Positions 8,010-15,445 of a DNA stretch of 64,000 bases are shown piece after piece. Made by a program: the position numbers and the translations under genes. Position 1 is the stretch's first letter. Every line of letters starts with the position of its first letter. The stretch is from JANQFM01 sp035471925 (lineage in GTDB: Bacteria > Acidobacteriota > UBA6911 > RPQK01 > DATIPO01). The stretch covers positions 12,490 to 76,489 of the forward strand of contig DATIPO010000053.1 in NCBI GenBank assembly GCA_035471925.1, written 5' to 3'. The notes beneath the pieces were generated by a model that made no database searches, was not told the origin of the DNA, and was given only the letters and a program-made list of their open reading frames with translations.

Positions 8010-9119
8010 ATGAGTGAATCGTCAGGCAAGAAGATCGCACTGCTCACCGGCGGGGGAGACTGCCCTGGCCTGAATGCCGTCATCCGGGCGGTGGTTAAGA
8101 CCGCCATCCTCAAGTACGACTGGGAAGTCTACGGCAGCGAGGACAGTTTCGCGGGCTTCCTGGAGCGCGGACTCACGGCCATGGCGCTCAAACACGTGCG
8201 CGGAATCCTGCCTCTCGGAGGCACCATCCTGGGCACCAGCAACAAGGGGAACCCCTTCCGATACCCGGTGCGCGGTTCGGAGGGCGAGGTGGAATTCCAC
8301 GACTACTCCGGCAAAGTGGTGGAGACCTTTCATGAGCACGGTCTGGACGCCGTTGTCATGATCGGCGGCGACGGCACGCTGACCATCGGCCACAAGCTCC
8401 AGCATGCCGGGGTTCCCGTGATCGGCGTTCCCAAGACCATCGACAATGACGTCAAGGGCACCGAACTGACCTTCGGCTTCGACAGCGCCCTCCACACCGC
8501 GACTGATGCCATCGACAAGCTCCACACCACGGCCCAAAGCCACGACCGCGTGATGCTGGTGGAGGTGATGGGGCGCAACGCAGGCTGGATCGCCCTGGAG
8601 TCGGGCATCGCCGGCGGCGCCGACGTCATCTTGATCCCCGAGATTCCCTTCACCATCCCCTCCATCTGCCGCAAGATCATGCACCGCCGCAACCACGGAC
8701 GCGACTTTTCCATCGTGGTGGTGGCCGAGGGGGCGGCGCCTCAGGACGGCGAGCAGGTCTTCCGCGCCCAGCCCGCGGACGATCCCTTCGGCAAGCTGGG
8801 CGGAATCTCCTATAAAGTGGCCAATGAGATCCAGCGCTGCATCGACATCGAAACCCGTTCGGTGGTGCTGGGCCATTTGCAGCGGGGCGGCTCGCCCACC
8901 CCCTTCGATCGGCTGCTGGGGACCCGCTACGGACGCCACGCCGTCGACCTCATCGCCCAAGAGCAATTCGGACGCATGGTCAATCTGCGCTGCGGCTGCA
9001 TCGACTCCATCCCGCTGCAGGATGCCATCGGCGGACAGCGCTTGGTTGATCCCGACGATGACCGCGTCCGCACCGCCCGCGCCTTGGGCATTTCCTTCGG
9101 AGACGAGCCGGCAGCCTAG
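8010..9119 (+). CDS. pfkA: 6-phosphofructokinase, group III (probably ATP-dependent)
   Basis: This 369-residue cytosolic enzyme phosphorylates fructose 6-phosphate. Motifs in order: LLTGGGDCPGLNAVIR (nucleotide loop), MIGGDGTLTIG, PKTIDNDVKGTELTFGFDSA (catalytic), VEVMGRNAGWIAL, and GHLQRGGSPTPFDR. The position matching Gly104 of the E. coli enzyme is Gly (GGDGT) and that matching residue 124 is Lys (PKTIDND). This combination is known from actinobacterial ATP-dependent group III enzymes; PPi-dependent enzymes usually have Asp at the first site. The longer open frame starts at 7842, but residues before MSESSGKK are low-quality and overlap the repeat and promoter, so I start at 8010. Confidence 0.93.
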   Translation: MSESSGKKIALLTGGGDCPGLNAVIRAVVKTAILKYDWEVYGSEDSFAGFLERGLTAMALKHVRGILPLGGTILGTSNKGNPFRYPVRGSEGEVEFHDYSGKVVETFHEHGLDAVVMIGGDGTLTIGHKLQHAGVPVIGVPKTIDNDVKGTELTFGFDSALHTATDAIDKLHTTAQSHDRVMLVEVMGRNAGWIALESGIAGGADVILIPEIPFTIPSICRKIMHRRNHGRDFSIVVVAEGAAPQDGEQVFRAQPADDPFGKLGGISYKVANEIQRCIDIETRSVVLGHLQRGGSPTPFDRLLGTRYGRHAVDLIAQEQFGRMVNLRCGCIDSIPLQDAIGGQRLVDPDDDRVRTARALGISFGDEPAA

Positions 9120-9165
9120 CCCGTCGGAGGGCAGCCGCGACAGAAGAAGAAAGTCCGCCATGTGC

Positions 9166-9171
9166 TACAAT
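9166..9171 (+). promoter_or_regulatory. Extended -10 promoter of the thioredoxin-like gene
   Basis: The sequence TGC-TACAAT (9163-9171) is an extended -10 element. It overlaps the in-frame ATG at 9160, which argues against that ATG as the start. It favours the TTG at 9205, which has GGAGG 6 nt upstream. Confidence 0.5.
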
Positions 9172-9204
9172 TTCAAGTCAAGGCTTATTGCTTGGAGGTC
9201 GAAC

Positions 9205-9729
9205 TTGCGTCATTTCATCCGCGCCGTTGCCGTTTTGGGCTTGCTTTACCTGCTGGTGCTCAGCCTGACGGCCTCTTCCCTCAACTGGATTCCTGCTGAT
9301 CAGCGTGAATCGGTCGACTTGTCGACGCCGGTCCTGAGAACCCTCGAGGGAGAGGAAGTGAAGCTGTCCGATCTAGACGCCAAAGTGCTGCTGGTCAACT
9401 TCTGGGCCACCTGGTGCGGCCCCTGCCGCAAGGAAATGCCCGATTTGGAACGGTTGCAGAAGGCTCTGGCCGACGAGGGCCTTCAAGTCGTGGCCCTCAG
9501 CGACGACGACCCCCAAGCCGTGCGCGATTATCTCAAGAAGAATCCCTACGATTTCCGCTTCGTCATCGATAAGAAGGGCGACCTCTACAACCGCATGGGA
9601 TTTCCGGGGGGCGTCTTGCCCGCCAGCATGGTGGTCGACAGCCAGGGGCGAGTGGCCCTGGTCCATGTGGGACTCTATGACTGGGATGCGCCTGAAGTGG
9701 TTGAATCCCTGCGCGCACTGGCCCGGTAA
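9205..9729 (+). CDS. TlpA/ResA-like membrane-anchored thioredoxin
   Basis: This protein of about 174 residues has an N-terminal hydrophobic anchor or signal (VAVLGLLYLLVLSLTASSL). A thioredoxin fold of the AhpC/TSA-TlpA type follows: LLVNFWATWCGPCRKEMP with CGPC redox cysteines, and a cis-proline region GGVLPASMVVDSQG. Such proteins act in the periplasm as thiol-disulfide reductants, often for cytochrome c maturation. I chose the TTG at 9205 because GGAGG stands 6 nt upstream and an extended -10 lies between it and the earlier ATG (9160). It follows pfk in the same direction but probably has its own promoter. Confidence 0.85.
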   Translation: MRHFIRAVAVLGLLYLLVLSLTASSLNWIPADQRESVDLSTPVLRTLEGEEVKLSDLDAKVLLVNFWATWCGPCRKEMPDLERLQKALADEGLQVVALSDDDPQAVRDYLKKNPYDFRFVIDKKGDLYNRMGFPGGVLPASMVVDSQGRVALVHVGLYDWDAPEVVESLRALAR

Positions 9730-9794
9730 GTCCTTGCAAGCTGTCAAACCCTCTCCGCAAGCCCCTTGCGGCAAAAATAAGGATAGTCCTGTAT

Positions 9795-11267
9795 ATGCTT
9801 CCCAAAACACTTGGCGAACTCAAGGAAGATTCCCGATTTCCTCATCGAGCCCGCACCGTCAAAGAAGAAATCCGCGCCAATCTGCTGCGTAAGCTTGAGG
9901 CGGGCGCCCCGCTCTTTCCCGGCATCGTGGGTTATGAAGAAACGGCCCTGCCGGGAATCATCAATGCTCTGCTGGCGCGCCAAGACTTCATTCTGTTGGG
10001 ACTGCGCGGTCAAGCCAAGAGCCGCATCTTGCGCCAACTGACCGAATTCCTCGACGAATACCTGCCTTACATCGAGGGCAGCGAGATCCACGACGATCCT
10101 TTCCATCCCATCAGCGATATCGGACGGCAGCGCCTGGAGAAGGAGGGCGACCAATTGCCCATCGCCTTTTTGCACCGCGATCAGCGCTACGTGGAGAAGC
10201 TGGCCACGCCCGACGTCACCATCGCCGACATCATCGGCGACCTCGACCCCATCAAGGCGGCCAAAAGCGGCAAAGCTCTGTCCTCCTTCGAGAACATCCA
10301 CTTCGGCCTCCTGCCCCGCGCCCACCGCTGCATCTTCACCATCAATGAATTACCCGATCTGGCGCCCAAGATCCAGGTGGGTCTCTTCAACATCCTGCAA
10401 GAGGGAGATGTCCAGATCAAAGGCTTTCCGCTGCGTCTGCCCCTCGACTTGCTGATGGCCTTCACCGCCAATCCTGACGACTACACGGCCCGCGGCAAGA
10501 TCATCACGCCCCTCAAAGACCGCATCGGAGCCGAGGTCCGCACCCACTATCCCAAGCGGCTCCAGGACGGGATCCGCATCACCCGCCAGGAAGCCTGGCT
10601 GCAGCGCGAGGATAGCGACGTGGTGATTCCCGAGTGGGTCGAGGAGGTGGTGGAGTTGGTAGCTTTTCACGGCCGCCGCGACAAGCGCGTCGACCACCGT
10701 TCCGGCGTCAGCCAGCGCCTGCCCATTGCCTGCCTCGAATTCGCTGCTTCCAATGCCGAAAGGCGTGCCCTGGTTCACGGCGAGGGCAAAGCCGTTTTGC
10801 GGGTGGGGGATGTTTACGCCTCCATGCCGGCCATCACCGGGAAGCTGGAGCTGGAGTACGAAGGCGAGATGAAAGGGGCCGAGCGCATCGGTCGCGAACT
10901 GATCCACCGGGCCGTGCTGGACGTCTTTAAGAAGCATTTTGGCGATGACGACTTCGAGCAGATCGTGCAATGGTTCGACCTGGGCGGAAGCGTGCGCATC
11001 TCCGACCAGACTGGAGCGCGCGAGTTCTACCAGGCGGTTAACGGCATCCAGGGATTGGAAGAGCCGTTGAAAGGCCTCCGTCTGGACCCCGATGACGACT
11101 TGCCTCTGGCCGTTTCGGGAATCGAATTCGTGCTGGAGGGGCTGACCTCGCTCAAGCGCATCAGCCGCAACGCCGAGCAAGGCTACTACCGCGAGCAGGG
11201 CGAAGAAGAGGCCCGCGACTTGTTGGAGCAGATGAAGAGCCGGCGCGGCAGCCGCTCCTTCAATTAA
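9795..11267 (+). CDS. AAA+ ATPase, magnesium chelatase subunit I / MoxR-like
   Basis: This 490-residue ATPase has a Walker A at residues 69-76 (GLRGQAKS). Its Walker B-like strand CIFTINELPDL (180-190) has Asn-Glu where most AAA+ proteins have Asp-Glu. The segment LLMAFTANPDDYTARGKIITPLKDRIGAEV matches the sensor-1 and arginine region of Mg-chelatase I-type ATPases. Such ATPases work with a VWA-domain partner, and one is encoded 113 nt downstream. No chlorophyll or cobalamin chelatase H-type subunit is nearby, so this is probably a MoxR-VWA-like chaperone pair rather than a true chelatase. A GC-rich hairpin, CCGCAAG-CCC-CTTGCGG, lies at about 9757-9773 upstream. Confidence 0.83.
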   Translation: MLPKTLGELKEDSRFPHRARTVKEEIRANLLRKLEAGAPLFPGIVGYEETALPGIINALLARQDFILLGLRGQAKSRILRQLTEFLDEYLPYIEGSEIHDDPFHPISDIGRQRLEKEGDQLPIAFLHRDQRYVEKLATPDVTIADIIGDLDPIKAAKSGKALSSFENIHFGLLPRAHRCIFTINELPDLAPKIQVGLFNILQEGDVQIKGFPLRLPLDLLMAFTANPDDYTARGKIITPLKDRIGAEVRTHYPKRLQDGIRITRQEAWLQREDSDVVIPEWVEEVVELVAFHGRRDKRVDHRSGVSQRLPIACLEFAASNAERRALVHGEGKAVLRVGDVYASMPAITGKLELEYEGEMKGAERIGRELIHRAVLDVFKKHFGDDDFEQIVQWFDLGGSVRISDQTGAREFYQAVNGIQGLEEPLKGLRLDPDDDLPLAVSGIEFVLEGLTSLKRISRNAEQGYYREQGEEEARDLLEQMKSRRGSRSFN

Positions 11268-11268
11268 A

Positions 11269-11364
11269 GCCACTGGGTGGCCGGCAAGTTCGTGCACCCA
11301 ACGGGTTGTGCCAACAGGGTCCGCAGCCTCGCAGGCTCTCGAAGCAAAGAGGCTGCCCGCTCAC
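11269..11364 (+). repeat. Intergenic repeat, copy B
   Basis: This copy starts with GCCAC-TGG-GTGGC followed by CGGCAAGTTC. It contains GCCAACAGGGTC, shared with copy D, and ends CAAAGAGGCTGCCCGCTC. It occupies the spacer between the AAA ATPase stop and the VWA gene. It is in the same orientation as the other copies. Confidence 0.6.
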
Positions 11365-11380
11365 AATGAGGCCAGGACGC

Positions 11381-12628
11381 ATGCGTTACCGCTACAGCAA
11401 GTACACACCCAATCCCCTCGACGAACTCGATCTTGAGGACGTGCTCGACCGCCTGCGCGACTTCTTGCTCGACAGCGGATTCGAGTCCCAGTTCTATCCC
11501 GACGCGCCTCCCGCCAACAGCATGCAGGCTCTCTACAGGGCTCTAGCCAACATTCTCTCCAGCGACGAGCGTCTGCCCGAGGAATGGCGGCAGGCCATGG
11601 ACGAATTCGAGGAAGAGTATCCCAACGGCGAGCTCCCCCAAGACGTGCAGGACTTCTTCGACGAACTGATTCAGAAGCTGATCGAAGAGAACTACCTGCA
11701 GGTCGAGGAAGACCGGCAGTCCTCTGCCGGACAGGGAGAGGAAGGCGAGGCCGATCAAAGCGGCAAGCGTTTCAAGTTGACCGAGAAGAGCATCGATTAC
11801 CTGGGACACCGCACGCTGCGCGAACTGCTCTCTTCCCTGGGCCAGGGGGCCTTCGGCAAACACCGCACCCGCCGGCTCTCCACCGGAATTGAAGCCGACT
11901 GGCACAGCCGTCCTTACGAGTTCGGCGACACCCTCAATCTGGACGTCAACGCCACCCTCCTCAAGGCCATTCGACGCGAAGGCCTGGGAACGCCTCTCAA
12001 CCTGGAATATTCCGACCTGATGGTGCACCAGAGCGAGTACCACAGCTCCTGCGCCACAGTCATCATGCTGGACTGCTCCCACAGCATGATCCTCTATGGT
12101 GAGGACCGCTTCACGCCGGCCAAGAAAGTGACCTTGGCTCTGGCCCACATGATCCGCACCCAATTCCCAGAGGACACGCTCAAGGTCATCCTCTTTCACG
12201 ATTCGGCCGAGGAGGTCCCGGTCCACAAGGTGGCCGAGCAGAAGATCGGTCCCTGGCACACTAACACCTGCGAAGGTTTCCGCCTGGCCCGGCGCATTCT
12301 CATGAATCAGAAGAAGGACTTGCGCCAGATCATCATGGTCACCGACGGGAAGCCCTCGGCCCTGACGCTGGAAGACGGCCGCATCTACAAGAATTCCTTC
12401 GGGCTCGATCCTTACATCCTCAACGAAACTTTCAAGGAAGCTGCCAATTGCCGCCGTTCGGGAATCATGATCAATACCTTCATGCTGGCCCGGGACTACT
12501 ACCTGGTGGAATTCGTCAAGCAAGTTGCCCAGATCTCGCGCGGCAAGGCCTACCTCACCAATACCTTCAACTTGGCCGATCATGTGCTCATCGATTTCAT
12601 GACCCGCAAATCCAAGACGGTCCACTAG
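11381..12628 (+). CDS. VWA-domain protein, partner of the AAA ATPase
   Basis: This protein of about 415 residues has an N-terminal helical region, an acidic linker (residues 108-130), and a C-terminal von Willebrand A domain. The MIDAS residues are visible: Asp231-x-Ser233-x-Ser235 in MLDCSHSMI, Thr296 in HTNTCEG, and Asp322 in VTDGKP. It is cytoplasmic, with no signal peptide. VWA proteins of this kind recruit substrates to MoxR or Mg-chelatase-type ATPases, consistent with the gene just upstream. Three starts are possible (11306, 11366, 11381). I prefer 11381 because only it has a purine-rich GAGG-AGGA stretch at a suitable distance and the earlier residues lie in the repeat. Confidence 0.83.
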   Translation: MRYRYSKYTPNPLDELDLEDVLDRLRDFLLDSGFESQFYPDAPPANSMQALYRALANILSSDERLPEEWRQAMDEFEEEYPNGELPQDVQDFFDELIQKLIEENYLQVEEDRQSSAGQGEEGEADQSGKRFKLTEKSIDYLGHRTLRELLSSLGQGAFGKHRTRRLSTGIEADWHSRPYEFGDTLNLDVNATLLKAIRREGLGTPLNLEYSDLMVHQSEYHSSCATVIMLDCSHSMILYGEDRFTPAKKVTLALAHMIRTQFPEDTLKVILFHDSAEEVPVHKVAEQKIGPWHTNTCEGFRLARRILMNQKKDLRQIIMVTDGKPSALTLEDGRIYKNSFGLDPYILNETFKEAANCRRSGIMINTFMLARDYYLVEFVKQVAQISRGKAYLTNTFNLADHVLIDFMTRKSKTVH

Positions 12629-12964
12629 GGGGCCAAGCCACAAGCCGGCCAACCAGTCCATGGGCGCGACCGTCTTTGCGGTCTCGTGCGCTTTGCGGCC
12701 ATGAAGTGCCCGCTATGCGCCAGACAGCCGGCAGGTTCGCAGGAGTCAAGGTTCAGCGACCAAGGCCAGTTGCCCGGATGTTCCCGGCGGTCCGGGGCCG
12801 CTTGCCGCCTTGCGACCCCTATTCCAGGGGCTTGCCGAGGTTACCGCCCGTGTTAGAGTGGAGCTTAGACAAGGGTCCCTCCCGGCGGACGTGGCCGGGA
12901 ACCCTTTTGGCACGAAACCGCTTGCAGACCCGCAACATCTGCGACGTGTTCAAAAGGAGAGAAT
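12629..12964 (+). other. 336-bp intergenic region before fbp
   Basis: No convincing gene is seen here. The first 90 bases (AGGGGGCCAAGCCAC, CCGGCCAAC, TGCCCGCTATGCGCC) look like a degenerate relative of the intergenic repeat family, but the match is too weak to count as a copy. A possible promoter for fbp is TTGCCG (12832-12837), a 16-nt spacer and TAGAGT (12854-12859), giving a leader of about 100 nt. A purine-rich AAAGGAGAG stretch precedes the fbp ATG. Confidence 0.4.
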
Positions 12965-13999
12965 ATGAGTTCTTCGACATTGACCATCGGACGCTTCCTG
13001 GTGGAAGAGGAGCGCAAGCTGCCCGATGCTACAGGTGTCTTCACGGGGCTGCTGTGGGATTTGACCATCGCCTTCAAGATCATTTCGCGCGAGGTGAACA
13101 AGGCCGGACTGGTAGATATCTTGGGCAAGACGGGAGACGAGAACGTGCACGGCGAAGAGGTCCGCAAGCTGGACGAATTCGCCCATTACACGCTCTTCAA
13201 GGCCATGGATCACGGCGGTCATCTGTGCGCCATGGCCTCCGAAGAAGATCCCAAGATCATGCGCATCCCCAAGAAGTTCAAGAAGGGCAAGTACGTCCTC
13301 ATCTTCGACCCCTTGGACGGTTCTTCCAACATTGACGCCAACGTCAGCATCGGCAGCATCTTCTCCATTCTGCGCAAGGTGACCCCGGGCGAGGACGGCA
13401 CCCTGGAGGACTGCCTGCAGCCGGGCTACCAGCAGATTGCTGCGGGCTACTGCGTCTACGGCTCCAGCACCATCATGGTCTATTCCAGCGGCACCGGTGT
13501 GAACGGGTTCACCCTGGATCCTTCCATCGGCGAGTTCCTGATCTCGCACCGCCATATTGAGATTCCCAAGCGGGGCAGCATCTATTCCATCAATGAAGGC
13601 TACTCCGACAACTGGGACGAAGGGACCAAGCGCTTCATACAGTACCTGAAGACCGCCAAGACCCCCGAGGGCAAGTCATATTCCATGCGCTACATCGGCT
13701 CTCTGGTGGCCGATTTCCACCGCAACCTGCTTTATGGAGGCATTTTCCTCTACCCGGCTGTCTACAAAGACCCCGAGAGTCCGCCTAAGGCCAAGCTGCG
13801 CCTGCTTTACGAAGCCAATCCGCTGGCTTTCGTGGTGGAAAAGGCCGGCGGCAAAGCCACCACGGGCACTCAGGACATTCTTCAGATCGAGCCCGAATCG
13901 CTGCACCAGAGGGTTCCGCTGATCATCGGCAGCGCCGACGATGTCGACACCTATTTGAAGTTCATGAAGGAGTATTCTCCAGCCCAGCACGCAACTTAG
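12965..13999 (+). CDS. fbp: Fructose-1,6-bisphosphatase, class I
   Basis: This 344-residue enzyme is full length for class I FBPase. It hydrolyses fructose 1,6-bisphosphate to fructose 6-phosphate in gluconeogenesis. The metal-binding core LIFDPLDGSSNIDANVSIGS is intact, as are MASEEDP and the substrate region YIGSLVADFHRNLLYGG. It opposes the pfk product, whose gene lies about 4 kb upstream. AAAGGAGAG precedes the ATG closely. The stop is only 5 nt before the sigma factor gene, so both are probably on one mRNA. Confidence 0.97.
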   Translation: MSSSTLTIGRFLVEEERKLPDATGVFTGLLWDLTIAFKIISREVNKAGLVDILGKTGDENVHGEEVRKLDEFAHYTLFKAMDHGGHLCAMASEEDPKIMRIPKKFKKGKYVLIFDPLDGSSNIDANVSIGSIFSILRKVTPGEDGTLEDCLQPGYQQIAAGYCVYGSSTIMVYSSGTGVNGFTLDPSIGEFLISHRHIEIPKRGSIYSINEGYSDNWDEGTKRFIQYLKTAKTPEGKSYSMRYIGSLVADFHRNLLYGGIFLYPAVYKDPESPPKAKLRLLYEANPLAFVVEKAGGKATTGTQDILQIEPESLHQRVPLIIGSADDVDTYLKFMKEYSPAQHAT

Positions 14000-14004
14000 A
14001 CTGC

Positions 14005-14985
14005 ATGACTGACCGACCACCCAAGTCCGCCCAAGAGAACGGCGGCAGCCAAGAAGCCAAAGAAGCTAAAGAAGCCCAACCGGTTCCTCAGATACCGGCC
14101 CCGGCTTCCACCGGCTCGGCTCAACTGGCCAAGCTCGACCCGCTACGCAAGTACCTCCTGGAAATCAGTCAATTCGAGCCTCTTTCAGCCGAGGAAGAGC
14201 GCGAGTTGGCGGAACGCTACCGTGAGGATGAGGACGAGTACGCCGCCATGCGCCTGGTGACCGCAAACCTGCGTCTGGTGGTCAAGATCGCCATGATGTA
14301 CAAGCGGGTCTACTCCAACGTCCTCGACCTCATTCAGGAGGGCAACATCGGACTCATGGAGGCGGTCAAGCGCTTCGATCCCGACAAGGGGGCGCGCCTG
14401 CCCACCTATGCTTCGTGGTGGATCAAGGCCTACATCATCAAGTTCATGCTCGACAACCTGCGCATCGTCCGCGCCGGGACGACGAACGAGAGGCGCCGCC
14501 TCATCTTCAACCTGCGCAAAGAGAAAGAGAAGCTGCGTCTGCAGGGCATCGACCCCACTCCCAAGCTGATCGCCGAGCGCCTCGATGTGGAGGAGGACAC
14601 CGTGCGCGAGCTGCAGCCCTTCATCGAGTCCTCGGAGCTGAGCCTCGACGCCAAAGTGGGTGAAGACAGTCCCCTGACCTATGTCGACACGCTCACCGAT
14701 ACCGAGGCTATGGTGGACGAGCGCTTGGCTCAGGGCGAACTGAGGCAGCTCTTCGAAGACAAGCTGGACGAGTTTGCCCAGACCCTGAGCGAGCGCGAGC
14801 ACATGATTCTCTACAAGCGGCTGATGGCCGAAGATCCGCTGACACTTCAGGAAATCGCCGACCAGTACGGCGTCACCCGCGAGGCCATCCGCCTGAACGA
14901 GAAGAGCCTGATCGCCAAGATCAAGGAATTCATGGAGCACGAGCTGGAAGACGTCACTCACATCGAGTTCGGTTTGGTGGAATGA
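14005..14985 (+). CDS. rpoH: RNA polymerase sigma factor, RpoH (sigma-32)-like
   Basis: This 326-residue sigma-70 family protein lacks region 1.1. Region 2 is clear: NLRLVVKIAMMYKR, DLIQEGNIGLMEAVKRFDP and LPTYASWWIKAYI. It is followed by the RpoH-like GTTNERRRLIFNLRKEKEK. A region 4 helix-turn-helix appears near the end (LTLQEIADQYGVTREAIRLNEKSL). The first 40 residues are a Lys/Glu/Pro-rich extension. RpoH-type sigmas direct heat-shock transcription; the groESL operon here is instead marked by CIRCE, so the regulon may be divided or different. Its start is 5 nt after the fbp stop, an unusual partnership. Confidence 0.87.
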   Translation: MTDRPPKSAQENGGSQEAKEAKEAQPVPQIPAPASTGSAQLAKLDPLRKYLLEISQFEPLSAEEERELAERYREDEDEYAAMRLVTANLRLVVKIAMMYKRVYSNVLDLIQEGNIGLMEAVKRFDPDKGARLPTYASWWIKAYIIKFMLDNLRIVRAGTTNERRRLIFNLRKEKEKLRLQGIDPTPKLIAERLDVEEDTVRELQPFIESSELSLDAKVGEDSPLTYVDTLTDTEAMVDERLAQGELRQLFEDKLDEFAQTLSEREHMILYKRLMAEDPLTLQEIADQYGVTREAIRLNEKSLIAKIKEFMEHELEDVTHIEFGLVE

Positions 14986-15001
14986 GAGCCCCCCGCGAAA
15001 C

Positions 15002-15031
15002 TTGACAGCCAGAGCGGCATCCCTGCATACT
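15002..15031 (+). promoter_or_regulatory. Sigma-70 promoter of the zinc-ribbon gene
   Basis: TTGACA (15002-15007), an 18-nt spacer and CATACT (15026-15031) form a good promoter starting 17 nt after the rpoH stop. The predicted leader of about 65 nt contains a T-run and a 14-bp palindrome, CTTATC-GA-GATAAG (15074-15087), just before the GGAGG ribosome binding site. This could be an operator or an RNA hairpin affecting translation. Confidence 0.65.
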
Positions 15032-15103
15032 GACAAGCTCGTTAGGGGCAGGTTTTTTTGAAGAGGCGAGTTTCTTATCGAGATAAGTTGGAGGTTTTGA
15101 ATC

Positions 15104-15295
15104 ATGTCCAAGCTAAGTAAAACCGCACGTGCCAGTCTGGGACAGCGGGGCGCCAAAGGTTCCGCCAGGCTGTGCCCCAAGTGCGGCGAAGAACTGGTGG
15201 CCACCAAAGTCATGCGGGTAGCCGGAGTCAGCTCCGGCGGCATGTTCTGGGTTTGCCAGAAAGACGATTTCCGGGCCCCCATCGGCCGGGTCTAG
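15104..15295 (+). CDS. Small zinc-ribbon-like protein
   Basis: This 63-residue basic protein has a CPKCG knuckle (Cys24, Cys27) and a single later cysteine in FWVCQKDDF (Cys51). This looks like a zinc ribbon with only three visible cysteines; the fourth ligand may be Asp or His, or absent. The N-terminal 20 residues are rich in Lys, Arg, Ser and Ala and could bind nucleic acid. The gene has its own sigma-70 promoter, a GGAGG ribosome binding site 10 nt before the ATG, and a strong terminator downstream, so it is an independently expressed single gene. I do not recognise a characterised family. Confidence 0.75.
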   Translation: MSKLSKTARASLGQRGAKGSARLCPKCGEELVATKVMRVAGVSSGGMFWVCQKDDFRAPIGRV

Positions 15296-15296
15296 G

Positions 15297-15395
15297 GCCC
15301 CTGGGCGGCCAGCAGGTTCACGCGTCCAGAGGCTGTGAACTCGTCCGAGGCTTTGCTTTGGGGAATCTCGAAACGAAGTGATCAAGGGCGGCTCG
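15297..15395 (+). repeat. Intergenic repeat, copy C (divergent)
   Basis: This is the weakest of the four copies. CTGGGCGGCCAGCAGGTTC matches copy B at 17 of 20 positions, and a later TCTCGAAACGAAG matches TCTCGAAGCAAAG of copy B. The middle is divergent. The end runs into the terminator stem at 15386, whose GGCGGCTCGCT resembles the terminal block of copy D. It lies between the zinc-ribbon gene and the terminator. Confidence 0.45.
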
Positions 15396-15424
15396 CTCCC
15401 CGGCGAGCCGCCCTTTTGTGTTTG
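15386..15424 (+). terminator. Rho-independent terminator
   Basis: A perfect 11-bp stem, GGGCGGCTCGC / GCGAGCCGCCC, with a 6-nt loop is followed by TTTTGTGTTT. It ends the zinc-ribbon transcript. It may also work weakly for the converging queA transcript. Confidence 0.9.
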
Positions 15425-15445
15425 GGGCAGAAGGCGTTGCCGGCT

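Noticed and set aside
12448..13335. 295-codon plus-strand frame spanning the VWA end, the spacer and the fbp start
   Set aside because: It overlaps two clear genes in another frame and has no family features.
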